NCBI RefSeq assembly: GCF_900188395.1
Contig: NZ_FZOB01000003.1
Location: forward strand, 1 to 64,000
Length of the DNA stretch: 64,000 bases
Direction: 5' to 3'
Source: Desulfurobacterium atlanticum
Lineage (GTDB): Bacteria > Aquificota > Aquificia > Desulfurobacteriales > Desulfurobacteriaceae
Within the stretch, counting starts at the first letter, position 1, and each line of letters starts with the position of its first letter. Shown here piece after piece: positions 16,882 through 25,602 of the stretch. Below the pieces are notes generated by a model. That model saw nothing but the letters and a program-made list of their open reading frames with translations, was not told where the DNA came from and did no database searches. A program made the position numbers and the translations under genes.

Positions 16882-17898
16882 ATGAGAATAATCCTTGATG
16901 CCATGGGGGGTGATAACGCTCCCCATGTTCCTGTTTTAGGAGCTGTTCAGGCGGTAAAGGAGTTTGGGTTGTCTGTTCTTCTTGTGGGGCAGGAATCGGT
17001 TTTAAAAAGAGAGCTTGATAAGTATTCCTACCCCGCAGGAAGGATAGAGATTGTCAACGCTGATGATGTTGTAACCATGGAAGACCAGCCTTCCGATGTT
17101 GTGAAAAAAAAGAAAGGTTCTTCCATTCATGTTGGTGCAAAGCTTTTGAAAGAAGGTGAAGGAGACGCTTTTGTAAGCGCTGGAAACACTGGAGCGGTAA
17201 TGGCCGTTTCTCTTTTTACTTTAGGAAGAATTAAAGGGGTTGATAGACCTGCCATTTCAGCAATTCTTCCCAATCTAAAAGCGCAGACCTTTCTTCTTGA
17301 TGTTGGAGCAAACGTTGACTGTAAACCGATCCATTTGTTGCAGTTTGCTATTATGGGTGAGGCTTATGCAAGGTATGTTCTTAAAGAGGAAAATCCGAGA
17401 GTTGGCCTTTTAAGTATCGGAGAGGAAGACACGAAAGGTAATGAGTTAACAAAGGAAGCTTTTAAGCTTCTTAAGAAAGCGAAAGAGAAAGGTTTGAATT
17501 TTATCGGTAATGCTGAAGGAAGAGATATTTACACAGGTGATTTTGATGTTATTGTGTGTGATGGATTTGTCGGAAATGTTTGTTTAAAGCTCAGTGAAAG
17601 TGTTGCCAAAATTCTTGCAAAGATTTTAAAAGAAGAGATAGAGAAACACTTTATTTCACGGATTGGAGCGGTAACCCTTATACCTGCTATAAAAGGGTTT
17701 AAAAAACGGATAGACTATGCTGAGTGGGGTGGTGCTCCGCTTCTTGGAGTTAAGAAGCCTGTTATAATAGCCCATGGAAGTTCCAACGCAAAGGCGATGA
17801 AAAATGCTATTAGAGTTGGTGCTGAATTTGCTGATACTCATGTGGTTGAGCATATAGAGGAAAACATTCAAAAGTATGGGAAGATAAATGGGGATTAA
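16882..17898 (+). CDS. plsX: Phosphate acyltransferase PlsX
   Basis: A 338-residue soluble enzyme that turns acyl-ACP into acyl-phosphate for phospholipid synthesis. IILDAMGGDNAP at residues 3-14 is the diagnostic start. SAGNTGAVMA, LLDVGANVDCKP, GLLSIGEEDTKGNE and DGFVGNV follow in the usual order. It starts 3 bases after rpmF and overlaps fabH by 11 bases. Confidence 0.96.
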   Translation: MRIILDAMGGDNAPHVPVLGAVQAVKEFGLSVLLVGQESVLKRELDKYSYPAGRIEIVNADDVVTMEDQPSDVVKKKKGSSIHVGAKLLKEGEGDAFVSAGNTGAVMAVSLFTLGRIKGVDRPAISAILPNLKAQTFLLDVGANVDCKPIHLLQFAIMGEAYARYVLKEENPRVGLLSIGEEDTKGNELTKEAFKLLKKAKEKGLNFIGNAEGRDIYTGDFDVIVCDGFVGNVCLKLSESVAKILAKILKEEIEKHFISRIGAVTLIPAIKGFKKRIDYAEWGGAPLLGVKKPVIIAHGSSNAKAMKNAIRVGAEFADTHVVEHIEENIQKYGKINGD

Positions 17899-18829
17899 AA
17901 TAGTTTCTACCGGGTCTTATGTTCCTGAAAAGGTTCTTACCAACTTTGACCTTGAAAAGATGGTTGAAACTTCAGATGAGTGGATAACCACTCGCACAGG
18001 TATAAAAGAGAGAAGAATTGCTGAAAGTGAAACAACTTCAGAACTTGCCACAAAGGCGGTTATTTCTGCTCTCGGAAGAGAAACCGGAGAAGATATTGAC
18101 CTTTTTATAACCGCTACAGCAACTCCTGATATGTTTTTCCCTTCAACTGCCTGTCTTGTTCAGAGTAATTTAAAAAATAAAAGAGCAGTTGCATTTGATG
18201 TGTCAGCTGCCTGTACAGGGTTTATATACGCCCTTTATGTTGCAGATTCAATAATGAGAACAAAAGAGATAGAAAAAGCTGTTGTTATCGGGGCGGAGAG
18301 ATTTTCAAAAATAATAGACTGGAAGGATAGAAGTACATGTATCCTTTTCGGTGATGGTGCTGGAGCAGTTGTTCTTGAAAAGGGAGAAGAAGAGGGGATT
18401 TTAGGATTTGATATAGGAGCTGATGGTTCTTATAAGGATTTACTTAAGGTTGAAAGTGTAGGTTCAAATGGTGAGTATCCCTGGTATCTTTTTATGAAAG
18501 GTAACGAGGTTTTTAAAATCGCTGTTAGAACTATGGCTGAATCTGCAAAAAATGTCCTTGAAAAAACTGGAATTTCTCCTGATGAGATAAAACTACTTGT
18601 TCCTCACCAGGCAAACTACAGAATTATAGATGCGGTAGCAAAAAGACTTGGAATTAAAAATGATAAAATATTCATTAACCTTGATAAATACGGTAATACA
18701 AGTGCAGCTTCTATTCCGATAGCTCTTGATGAAGCTGTTAGAGAAGGTAGAGTTGGTAAGGGAGACCTTGTGCTTATGGTTGCCTTTGGCGGAGGTTTCA
18801 CCTGGGGTTCCTGTATAGTTAGACTTTAG
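17888..18829 (+). CDS. fabH: 3-oxoacyl-ACP synthase III
   Basis: A 313-residue thiolase-fold enzyme that condenses acetyl-CoA with malonyl-ACP to begin fatty acid synthesis. The catalytic triad is visible: Cys in SAACTGF (about residue 110), His in VPHQANYRI (about residue 239) and Asn in KYGNTSAASIP (about residue 269). TRTGIKERR and the C-terminal GGGFTWGS are also family features. It overlaps plsX by 11 bases. Confidence 0.96.
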   Translation: MGIKIVSTGSYVPEKVLTNFDLEKMVETSDEWITTRTGIKERRIAESETTSELATKAVISALGRETGEDIDLFITATATPDMFFPSTACLVQSNLKNKRAVAFDVSAACTGFIYALYVADSIMRTKEIEKAVVIGAERFSKIIDWKDRSTCILFGDGAGAVVLEKGEEEGILGFDIGADGSYKDLLKVESVGSNGEYPWYLFMKGNEVFKIAVRTMAESAKNVLEKTGISPDEIKLLVPHQANYRIIDAVAKRLGIKNDKIFINLDKYGNTSAASIPIALDEAVREGRVGKGDLVLMVAFGGGFTWGSCIVRL

Positions 18830-18838
18830 GAGGGTGGC

Positions 18839-19786
18839 ATGATAAATACGAGAATTTGTGAACTTCTTGGCATTAAATATCCTGTTCTTCAGGGTGGAAT
18901 GGCGTGGATAGCTGATGGTGAACTTGCCGCTGCCGTTTCAAATGCTGGAGGACTCGGGATTATAGCCGGGGGGAATAGGACAGCAGATGAGTTAAGAGAA
19001 GAGATAAGGAAGTGTAAAGAGCTTACAGATAAGCCTTTTGGTGTTAATATAATGCTTATGATGCCAAATGCTGAAGAGATTATAGATGTTTGTCTTGATG
19101 AGGAAGTGCCTGTTGTTACGACAGGAGCGGGGAATCCCGGTAAATATATTCCTGCATTTAAAGAAAAAGGGATAAAAGTTATTCCTGTTGTAGCAAGTGA
19201 TGCTCTTGCAAAAAGGATGGAAAGAATAGGGTGTGATGCTGTTATTGCAGAGGGGATGGAAGCAGGCGGACATATAGGGAAGTTAACAACTATGGTTTTG
19301 ATACCTGCAATAGTAAAGGCGGTTTCAATTCCTGTTATAGCGGCTGGTGGTATTGCTCTTGGTGAGCAGGCGGCTGCTGCATTTGCCCTTGGTGCTGAAG
19401 GTATCCAGATGGGAACAAGATTCTTGGCTGCTAAAGAGTGTAATGTACATCCAAAATATAAAGAAAAAATCTTTAAAGCCAGATTTAATCAGGTTACTGT
19501 TACGGGTATTACAACAGGTCATCCTGTTAGACTGATAGAGAATAAGCTTACCAAAAAATTTGAAGAGCTTGAGTTTTCCGGTGCTCCGAAAGAAGAGCTT
19601 GAAGAGCTTGGAAGAGGTAGATTAAGGCTTGCCGCAGAGCAGGGTGATATTGAATGGGGTTCTGTAATGGCAGGTCAGGTTGTCGGCTATGTGAATAAAG
19701 AGGAAACTGTGGAAGAGATAATAAAAGATGTTATGGAAGGCGCACAAAAGGTTATTTCTACTTTGTGTGAGAGATTTAACGGTTAG
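18839..19786 (+). CDS. fabK: Enoyl-ACP reductase II (FMN), FabK
   Basis: A 315-residue FMN TIM barrel of the nitronate monooxygenase/FabK group. Features are [31 protein letters not shown] at the N-terminus, [13 protein letters not shown] (FMN and catalytic region) and [10 protein letters not shown]. Its place directly after fabH and the length fit FabK, the triclosan-insensitive enoyl reductase, better than a nitronate monooxygenase. It would finish each fatty-acid elongation cycle; no fabI is seen in the window. AGGAGGGTGGC before the ATG is a strong ribosome site. Confidence 0.88.
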   Translation: MINTRICELLGIKYPVLQGGMAWIADGELAAAVSNAGGLGIIAGGNRTADELREEIRKCKELTDKPFGVNIMLMMPNAEEIIDVCLDEEVPVVTTGAGNPGKYIPAFKEKGIKVIPVVASDALAKRMERIGCDAVIAEGMEAGGHIGKLTTMVLIPAIVKAVSIPVIAAGGIALGEQAAAAFALGAEGIQMGTRFLAAKECNVHPKYKEKIFKARFNQVTVTGITTGHPVRLIENKLTKKFEELEFSGAPKEELEELGRGRLRLAAEQGDIEWGSVMAGQVVGYVNKEETVEEIIKDVMEGAQKVISTLCERFNG

Positions 19787-19798
19787 AGGATAAAAAAG

Positions 19799-20254
19799 AT
19801 GAAAGTTTTTGAAGGAAAACTTAAAGCTGATGGTTTAAAGTTTGCGATAGTTGTTAGCAGGTTTAACTCATTTATTACAGATAGACTTGTTGAGGGAGCG
19901 GTTGATTGTATAGTGAGGCATGGTGGGGATGAATCCCTGATAGATATTTATAAGGTTCCCGGTTCTTTTGAGCTTCCACTTGCTGTGAAAAGGGTTGCAA
20001 AAAAGGATTATGATGCAGTTATTGCCCTTGGGGCTGTTATAAGGGGAGAAACTCCTCACTTTGATTATGTCGCTGCTGAAGTGAGTAAAGGGATAGCAAA
20101 GGTTATGCTTGATATTGAAAAACCTATAGCTTTTGGTGTTTTAACTACCGATACCGTTGAGCAGGCGATAGATAGAGCTGGAACAAAAGCAGGAAATAAG
20201 GGATGGGAAGCGGCTCTGTCTGCCATAGAGATGGTTAATCTCTTTAAAGCTTAG
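19799..20254 (+). CDS. ribH: 6,7-dimethyl-8-ribityllumazine synthase
   Basis: A 151-residue enzyme of riboflavin synthesis. [17 protein letters not shown] at residues 18-34, [10 protein letters not shown] near residue 53, [17 protein letters not shown] (catalytic His region) and [23 protein letters not shown] are the full set of lumazine synthase motifs. It usually assembles as a 60-subunit capsid or pentamer. nusB follows 8 bases later, the common ribH-nusB order. Confidence 0.97.
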   Translation: MKVFEGKLKADGLKFAIVVSRFNSFITDRLVEGAVDCIVRHGGDESLIDIYKVPGSFELPLAVKRVAKKDYDAVIALGAVIRGETPHFDYVAAEVSKGIAKVMLDIEKPIAFGVLTTDTVEQAIDRAGTKAGNKGWEAALSAIEMVNLFKA

Positions 20255-20262
20255 GGGATTTC

Positions 20263-20691
20263 ATGGATTTGACAAACAAACAGAAAAGGGAAGCAAGAAC
20301 ACATGCTGTTTTGATGCTTTATCAGTATGATATAGGGAATTTTTCTCCAGAAGAAGTAAAAGAGCTTTACAGAGAAGAGGCTGAAGTTTCATCCTTAGAA
20401 GTTTTTAAAGCGGCGCAGGAGCTTTTTGAAAGAACATTGAGAAATCTTGAAAACATAGATAAGACTATAGCTAAATACTTAAAGAAAGGATGGAAAGTTG
20501 AGAGGCTTCTTCCTCTTGATAGAGCTATTTTAAGAGTTGCAACAGAAGAGCTTTTGAACGGTTCATTTTCTCCGCAGGCTGCAATTATAAACGATGCTGT
20601 AGAGATAGCCAAAGATTACGGTGAGGATGAGAGATCTCCAAAATTTATAAACGCCATTCTTGACAGGATCTCAAAGGAAAGATGCGAATAG
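20263..20691 (+). CDS. nusB: Transcription antitermination factor NusB
   Basis: A 142-residue all-helical RNA-binding protein. ARTHAVLMLYQYDIG at the start and PLDRAILRVATEELL with INDAVEIAKDYG..SPKFINAILD near the end are NusB signatures. It acts with NusE on boxA RNA in rRNA antitermination. It overlaps lpxI by 10 bases. Confidence 0.96.
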   Translation: MDLTNKQKREARTHAVLMLYQYDIGNFSPEEVKELYREEAEVSSLEVFKAAQELFERTLRNLENIDKTIAKYLKKGWKVERLLPLDRAILRVATEELLNGSFSPQAAIINDAVEIAKDYGEDERSPKFINAILDRISKERCE

Positions 20692-21476
20692 GCCTTCTTG
20701 CAGGGAGCGGAAAGCTTCCTGCCGAATTTCTAAAAAGTGCCAGAAGTAAAGGTTATCAAACTGTTCTTTTTGCAATTCAGGGTATTACCGATAAAGATAT
20801 TTATTCTGTTGCTGATAAAGTTTATGAAATAAAACCTTTTAAATTGGGAAAATTTTTATCTTTTCTTAAAAAGGAGAGACTTTCTGAAATTGCCATTTTA
20901 GGAAAAGTAGAGCATAAAGAGGCACTTTCTTTCAAAAATCTTGATTTTAAAGCGGTTACTTTTATGCTTAAACTGAAAGATAAAAGGGCGGAAGGGATTA
21001 TCGGCGGAATAATAGAAGAGATAGAAAATGTTGGTGTTGAAGTTATAAATCCTGAACGATTTCTATCCCATATACTGCCTGAAAAAGGTGTTATCTGCGG
21101 TAAAATAACTTCAGATATTGAAAAGGATATAACTTTCGGGTTTAAAATGGCTAAAGAGATTGCTACCCTTGATATAGGACAGACTGTTGTGGTGAAAAAT
21201 GGAATAGTTATTGCAGTTGAGGGGATAGAGGGAACAGATAAATGTATTGAAAGAGCCGGAGAATTGGCAGGTGAGGGTTTTGTTGTTTGTAAGGCGGCAA
21301 GAAAAAAACAGGATATGAGAATAGATGTTCCAACTGTTGGCATCAATACGCTTGAGACAATAGCAAGGTATGGCGGAAAAGCTCTCTGCATAGAAGCCGG
21401 GAAAACTTACATTCCAGAGATAGAAAACTTTAAAGAAGTTGCTCGTAAAAAAGGACTGACGGTAATTGCGGTTTAG
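20682..21476 (+). CDS. lpxI: UDP-2,3-diacylglucosamine pyrophosphatase LpxI
   Basis: A 264-residue LpxI (former DUF1009) protein. LLAGSGKLPAEFLKSARSKG at the start, the GKVEHKEA segment, the C-terminal core with VAVEGIEGTD, AARKKQDMRIDVPTVG and AIEAGKT-type ending match the family. It cleaves UDP-2,3-diacylglucosamine to lipid X, a lipid A step done by LpxH in other bacteria, and so shows that the cell makes lipid A. It is the last gene of the operon; its TAG stop lies in a short tandem repeat. Confidence 0.92.
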   Translation: MRIGLLAGSGKLPAEFLKSARSKGYQTVLFAIQGITDKDIYSVADKVYEIKPFKLGKFLSFLKKERLSEIAILGKVEHKEALSFKNLDFKAVTFMLKLKDKRAEGIIGGIIEEIENVGVEVINPERFLSHILPEKGVICGKITSDIEKDITFGFKMAKEIATLDIGQTVVVKNGIVIAVEGIEGTDKCIERAGELAGEGFVVCKAARKKQDMRIDVPTVGINTLETIARYGGKALCIEAGKTYIPEIENFKEVARKKGLTVIAV

Positions 21477-21498
21477 CAATTGAAATTAGCAATTGAAA
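21473..21498 (+). repeat. Perfect tandem duplication of 13 bases
   Basis: TTAGCAATTGAAA occurs twice head to tail (21473-21485 and 21486-21498), covering the lpxI stop codon and the start of the spacer to the next gene. It looks like a small slippage duplication. Confidence 0.85.
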
Positions 21499-21570
21499 AT
21501 AGTTGAAGAAATTTTTTGGGGTGATAAAATAAATTTAAACCAAATTTTATTAAAAAGTGAGGGAAAAGAT

Positions 21571-22218
21571 ATGCAAGAGAATTTAATGGCTTCTAAAATT
21601 CTTGAAAAACTTGAAGAATTTTCAGTTAGGCTTGATAGAATAGAATCGGAGTTATCTAAATTCCGTTCTGAAAAGGTTGCTTCTAAGAGGGATTCTGAGT
21701 CTAAAAGTTCAGAGCAACTTGATAAAACTTCTTCTAGTGCTTTGCTTAAAGAATCAGATAAAGGCAGTTTTAAGGAAGTTTTACAAAAAGTTGCACGGAA
21801 ACATAATCTTTCAACGGAAGTTGTTGAAGATATCGAAAGGGAAATTGTGCCGAGGATAGAAAAAATTATACGAGAGCAACTTTCTGAGATTCTTTCCGAC
21901 CCCGACAAGGTAAAAGAATTCATTTTCCAGCAGATACACGAAGAGATAGACAGAGTGCTAAAACAGATGGAAAAAGACAGAGAAAAGATAATAGAGGAAG
22001 TGATAGACGCAAGAAATGTAACTGTTGAAGGGCTTGATGAAATTATAAGGGGACTTAATGTTCTTGGAAAAAGGCAAGACCATATATATACTGCTATCAT
22101 AGACGAAGCAAGAGAAACAAGAGACAAGGTGGACTACAACTCAAAACTGCTTGATGGAATAGATACAAGGCTTAGAGGGATAGAGTATGAATTTGAACTA
22201 AAATCAAGAGGTTATTAA
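21571..22218 (+). CDS. Coiled-coil protein of unknown function
   Basis: A protein of 215 residues, highly charged (Glu, Lys, Arg), with no signal peptide. Heptad-like stretches run at residues 5-35 (ILEKLEEFSVRLDRIESEL), 100-150 and 170-205 (NSKLLDGIDTRLRGIEYEF), so a long coiled coil is likely. A Ser-rich link separates the first helix from the rest. The start at 21571 follows GTGAGGG; an in-frame ATG at 21493 lies in the tandem repeat and has no ribosome site. It is followed after 1 base by the small proline-rich gene. I do not recognise the family. Confidence 0.7.
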   Translation: MQENLMASKILEKLEEFSVRLDRIESELSKFRSEKVASKRDSESKSSEQLDKTSSSALLKESDKGSFKEVLQKVARKHNLSTEVVEDIEREIVPRIEKIIREQLSEILSDPDKVKEFIFQQIHEEIDRVLKQMEKDREKIIEEVIDARNVTVEGLDEIIRGLNVLGKRQDHIYTAIIDEARETRDKVDYNSKLLDGIDTRLRGIEYEFELKSRGY

Positions 22219-22219
22219 G

Positions 22220-22486
22220 ATGGCAGAGAGAAAAGGACTTGGTGAAAATTTTGGTGTTAATTCACCGCAACCCAAATACGACCCAACCATAATAAGGGAC
22301 GACGGGACAAGGACTGTGCTTGACGCACTCAAGCACCACTTTGACCTGTATTACCTTACACATACACCCCTTGAAGAAATGCAGCCGCCTACAGAGGAAG
22401 AACTCAAAAAACTCACCGAAATAGAAAAACTCCCCATTGCCCCGCCGATACCCAGCAGAAGCAGTCAAACTGCAATTTTGTTTTAA
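22220..22486 (+). CDS. Small proline-rich protein of unknown function
   Basis: An 88-residue acidic protein, probably disordered at both ends: an N-terminal glycine-rich part (GLGENFGVNSPQPKYDP), a short helix (TVLDALKHHFDLYYL), and a C-terminal run rich in Pro and Glu (PIAPPIPSRS). It begins 1 base after the coiled-coil gene and is surely co-translated with it. No known domain is recognised. The pair may form a complex with a scaffold or tether role; this is only inference from composition and coupling. Confidence 0.6.
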   Translation: MAERKGLGENFGVNSPQPKYDPTIIRDDGTRTVLDALKHHFDLYYLTHTPLEEMQPPTEEELKKLTEIEKLPIAPPIPSRSSQTAILF

Positions 22487-22513
22487 ACAATTTAAGATAA
22501 CGATGGTTTTTTG

Positions 22514-23146
22514 ATGAACAAGCGGATGGCTTTAGGAGTTTTACCTTTCCTTTTGTTCAATAATGCGGTTCTTCAAATTGGAACGTCTCACTGGTTTTGT
22601 CAAAAACAGGAGTGTGAAAAGGTTAAAAATCAGTATTTTTATAAACAGAAACAAAGTTATGTGTTTTTTATGTGTGGGTTTCATAAAAGGACTGAGGTTA
22701 GATTTTTAGATGAATGGAAAGTTTCAACCAAGAAAACGAAAATTCTTGAAGCTGATGTCAGGTTATTTCCATTAGATTCTGAAAAAGAATTTACATTCAT
22801 GCAGATTCATGTGGATGGCCGAAAGGATAGGATAAATAAACCTCTTTTAAGATTGGTCTGGATGAAAGACTATGGTGGAGTTAAAGATCACATATGGGCT
22901 GTTATCCTTGATGATTCCTGCGGTAAAACTTATGAAAAGATAAATATTGCCAGGAGACCTGATGGATTTTTTAAAATAAAAATAGAAGTTTTAAAAAATA
23001 AGATTAAAATTTGGTTTAATGGGAAATTGGAAATCGTAAAGGATGTTAGCTATTTTGAAAAATATGAGAATTATTTTAAACTTGGTGTTTACTTACAGCA
23101 GAAAAATTGTGCAAAAGTTGTTTTTAGAAATATAAAGGAGTTTTAA
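22514..23146 (+). CDS. PL7 alginate-lyase-like secreted protein
   Basis: A protein of 210 residues with a hydrophobic N-terminus that can act as a signal peptide. Three motifs that define polysaccharide lyase family 7 appear in the right order: RTEVR at residues 59-63 (family R-S/T-E-L/V-R), QIH at 97-99 and YFKLGVY at 187-193 (family YFKAGxY). These supply the Arg, Gln, His and Tyr of the PL7 active site in a jelly-roll fold. The length fits a single catalytic domain. Substrate would be alginate or another polyuronate, but a non-catalytic or different polymer role is possible. Four cysteines lie within residues 20-60. No strong ribosome site precedes the ATG. Confidence 0.65.
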   Translation: MNKRMALGVLPFLLFNNAVLQIGTSHWFCQKQECEKVKNQYFYKQKQSYVFFMCGFHKRTEVRFLDEWKVSTKKTKILEADVRLFPLDSEKEFTFMQIHVDGRKDRINKPLLRLVWMKDYGGVKDHIWAVILDDSCGKTYEKINIARRPDGFFKIKIEVLKNKIKIWFNGKLEIVKDVSYFEKYENYFKLGVYLQQKNCAKVVFRNIKEF

Positions 23147-23189
23147 ACCTAAAATTTTGCTTTTTCTCAAGGCTTTTCATTTTTGTTTT

Positions 23190-23209
23190 TTCTTAACATT
23201 TTCTTAATG
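23190..23209 (+). promoter_or_regulatory. Possible Pho-type direct repeat
   Basis: TTCTTAA occurs at 23190-23196 and again at 23201-23207, an 11-base period, giving TTAACA-N5-TTAATG. Direct repeats at this period and with this wording resemble PhoP/PhoB boxes. It lies about 55 bases before a Ugp-like importer operon, where phosphate control would make sense. AT-rich sequence makes chance matches common. Confidence 0.4.
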
Positions 23210-23260
23210 ACTAACTTTCTAAAATTCAATCTGTGTTTATTTTAAATTTTGGAGGAGATC

Positions 23261-24640
23261 ATGAGGAGATTTTTGTTGTTAGCACTTTCAGCCGGGTTGG
23301 TTTTCAATGTTAAAGCTTTTGCAAAAACAAAAATTGTAGAAATTACTGTATGGGCAGAGGGAAATAAACTTGAACATATGAGGGCTGATGCAGCTTATGA
23401 GGCTGCTAAAAAGCTAAATGAAGAGCTTAGAAGAGAAGGGAAAGATGTAAAGGTTGTTGTAAAGGCTTATCTTGATAGTAGTTCATGGGGAAATTACAAG
23501 AAAAAATTTACTCTTGCTGCAGCAGCAGGAAAAGCTCCTGATATAGTCCTTTCAGGGCATGAGGATATAGCTGTATGGGCCCATAGTGGCTACATAATGC
23601 CTGTAGCAAATAGTGTTTATCAGGTTAAAAGTCTTGCTCCTGAGTTTGCAGATGTTATAGATAGTCTCTGGAAACCGTGTCAGTGGCACGGAAAGGTGTG
23701 GGCTGTACCTCAGGATACTGAAGCAAGACCTTTATTTTTCAGTAAAACAAAACTTAAAGAGCTTGGCTGGACTGACAAAGAGATTGCTGAACTTCCTGAA
23801 AAGATAAAAAATGGAGAGTTTACCCTTGATGATATGATAAAAGTTGCTGAGGAAGCTATTAGAAAAGGTGTTGTTAAGAAAGGGTACGGATACTGGCACA
23901 GACCTCGTAAGGGGGGCGATTTCATTCAGTACTATTTCTCTTACGGTGGGTATCTTTATGATCCGAAAACGGACAAGCTTGTTGTTGTTAAGGATGCCCT
24001 TGAGAAATGGTATGCTTTTCAGCGTAGATGTGTAACTTCAGGGATTACTCCCAGGAACTACATAGGAACGCCGTGGAAAGTATGGCATGATACGGTTTCT
24101 CACGATAAGGTGCTTTTCTGGAACGGTGGTATCTGGCAGTGGGCAGATTGGGCCAAGAACTATGTTAAAGACCTTGGGGGAGAAAAATATCTTTTTGCTC
24201 ATGTTGGTTATGCCCTTCAACCATCTGGTGTTAGAGGTAAGCATGGTGGAACGCTTTCTCATCCGCTTGTTTATATGATTACTTCCCATAAAGCTTCAAA
24301 GAGACCGAGAGAGAACGATAAGTATGTTCTGATGCTTCTGGAGAAAATGACAACAAAGGAGATTAATACAAAGCATGCTATAAGCAGTACTCACCTCGGA
24401 ATTTTAAAATCCCAGCTTAATTATCCTCCTTATAAAAACAACAAGTTTCTTTCAAGTGTGAGTTATATGCTTAACTACAACTACTATCAGCCAAATCATC
24501 CTATGTACGGTGCTCTCTTTGATATTCTCTGGAACGGGATGGTTGCGGCTGAGAACGGTAGAATGACCCCTGAAGAGGCTGCCAAAAGTGCTATTCAGCA
24601 GATAAAGTTTGAACTTGGTGACGCTGTTGAAATTAAATAA
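23261..24640 (+). CDS. ABC importer solute-binding protein, family 1
   Basis: A protein of 459 residues with a signal peptide (cut after VKAFA) and the MalE/UgpB fold: VEITVWAEGNKLEHM, KKFTLAAAAGKAPDIV near residue 85, and WHGKVWAVPQDTEARPLFFSK near residue 145. Many Trp and Tyr residues could stack on a sugar or polyol. A GGAGGAG site precedes the ATG at 23261. The next genes encode two permeases, an ATPase and a glycerophosphodiesterase, an order close to ugpBAEC-ugpQ, so glycerol-3-phosphate or a glycerophosphodiester is my preferred ligand; a trehalose- or maltose-type sugar is the alternative. Confidence 0.8.
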   Translation: MRRFLLLALSAGLVFNVKAFAKTKIVEITVWAEGNKLEHMRADAAYEAAKKLNEELRREGKDVKVVVKAYLDSSSWGNYKKKFTLAAAAGKAPDIVLSGHEDIAVWAHSGYIMPVANSVYQVKSLAPEFADVIDSLWKPCQWHGKVWAVPQDTEARPLFFSKTKLKELGWTDKEIAELPEKIKNGEFTLDDMIKVAEEAIRKGVVKKGYGYWHRPRKGGDFIQYYFSYGGYLYDPKTDKLVVVKDALEKWYAFQRRCVTSGITPRNYIGTPWKVWHDTVSHDKVLFWNGGIWQWADWAKNYVKDLGGEKYLFAHVGYALQPSGVRGKHGGTLSHPLVYMITSHKASKRPRENDKYVLMLLEKMTTKEINTKHAISSTHLGILKSQLNYPPYKNNKFLSSVSYMLNYNYYQPNHPMYGALFDILWNGMVAAENGRMTPEEAAKSAIQQIKFELGDAVEIK

Positions 24641-24662
24641 GTTTTTACATAGAGGAAGAGAA

Positions 24663-25586
24663 ATGGGCGGGTTGGTGAATAGAGTGAGAGCTATACTAAA
24701 ACTTCACTTTATCGTTCCGTTTCTTTTCCTTGTTGTTGTTTTCTATTTTATCCCTGTGATAATAACCTTTTTGATCTCTTTCACCAATATGAGTTCCTAT
24801 ACCGGTTTTTCTAACTGGCACTGGGTGGAATTTAAAAATTATGAGTTTATCTTTAAAAATCCTGAAACTGTACAGCATTTCTGGATTACTGTGAAATATG
24901 TTGTTTGTACTCTTCTTTTCTTTAATGTTGGTCTTGCTTTTATCCTTGCCCTTGCTACTACTCACATTTCGCGGAAATGGGGTTACTTTTTCCGGTCTTT
25001 ATGGCTTCTTCCAAGGATAACACCGGTAGTTGTTTACATAATGATGTGGCAGTTTCTTGTGGCCGATGCTCCTTATGGTGTTATAAACCAGCTCTTTATA
25101 AAGCCTCTCGGTTTACAACCTCAAAACTGGCTTGCTGTGGTTCCTTTTCTGATGATTGTTCTGGTAAATGGTTTTGTTGGGGCATCATTTGGAATGATAA
25201 TTTTCACCTCGGCTATAGAGTCAATTCCGAAAGATATAATGAATGCTTCTTTAATTGATGGAGCTACGATTTTTCAACGGATTCGTTATGTGATAGTTCC
25301 ATATCTTAAGTGGCCTTTACTTTTTGTTTTAACCTATCAGACTCTTTCTCTTTTAACATCATTTGAGCAGATTTTAATTCTGACAAATGGGGAGTTTGGA
25401 ACAGAAGTTTGGGCCCTGTGGGCTTACCATAAAGCTCTCAGTAATTACTGGGGAAACTTCCAGTGGGGTTTTGGAATGGCACTTTCAGCGGTTCTTGTTA
25501 TTGTTGGTGTTATTTTCAGCATTATTTATATGCGGTTTTTCAAGTTTAAAGAGCTTGTTAAACGGCCAAAAATAGAGACTCTTTAA
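24663..25586 (+). CDS. ABC importer permease, MalF/UgpA type
   Basis: A protein of 307 residues with six membrane helices. The cytoplasmic EAA loop is recognisable as DIMNASLIDGATIFQRIRYVIVPYLK near residue 195 (family EAA---G---------I-LP). The ATG at 24663 follows AGAGGAAG and lies 22 bases after the binding-protein stop; an earlier in-frame ATG at 24609 is inside that gene. It pairs with the second permease to form the channel. Confidence 0.85.
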   Translation: MGGLVNRVRAILKLHFIVPFLFLVVVFYFIPVIITFLISFTNMSSYTGFSNWHWVEFKNYEFIFKNPETVQHFWITVKYVVCTLLFFNVGLAFILALATTHISRKWGYFFRSLWLLPRITPVVVYIMMWQFLVADAPYGVINQLFIKPLGLQPQNWLAVVPFLMIVLVNGFVGASFGMIIFTSAIESIPKDIMNASLIDGATIFQRIRYVIVPYLKWPLLFVLTYQTLSLLTSFEQILILTNGEFGTEVWALWAYHKALSNYWGNFQWGFGMALSAVLVIVGVIFSIIYMRFFKFKELVKRPKIETL

Positions 25587-25602
25587 ATATAAGGATGAAT
25601 TG

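Noticed and set aside
18839-19786. Nitronate monooxygenase
   Set aside because: The fold is shared, but position directly after fabH in a fatty-acid operon favours FabK.
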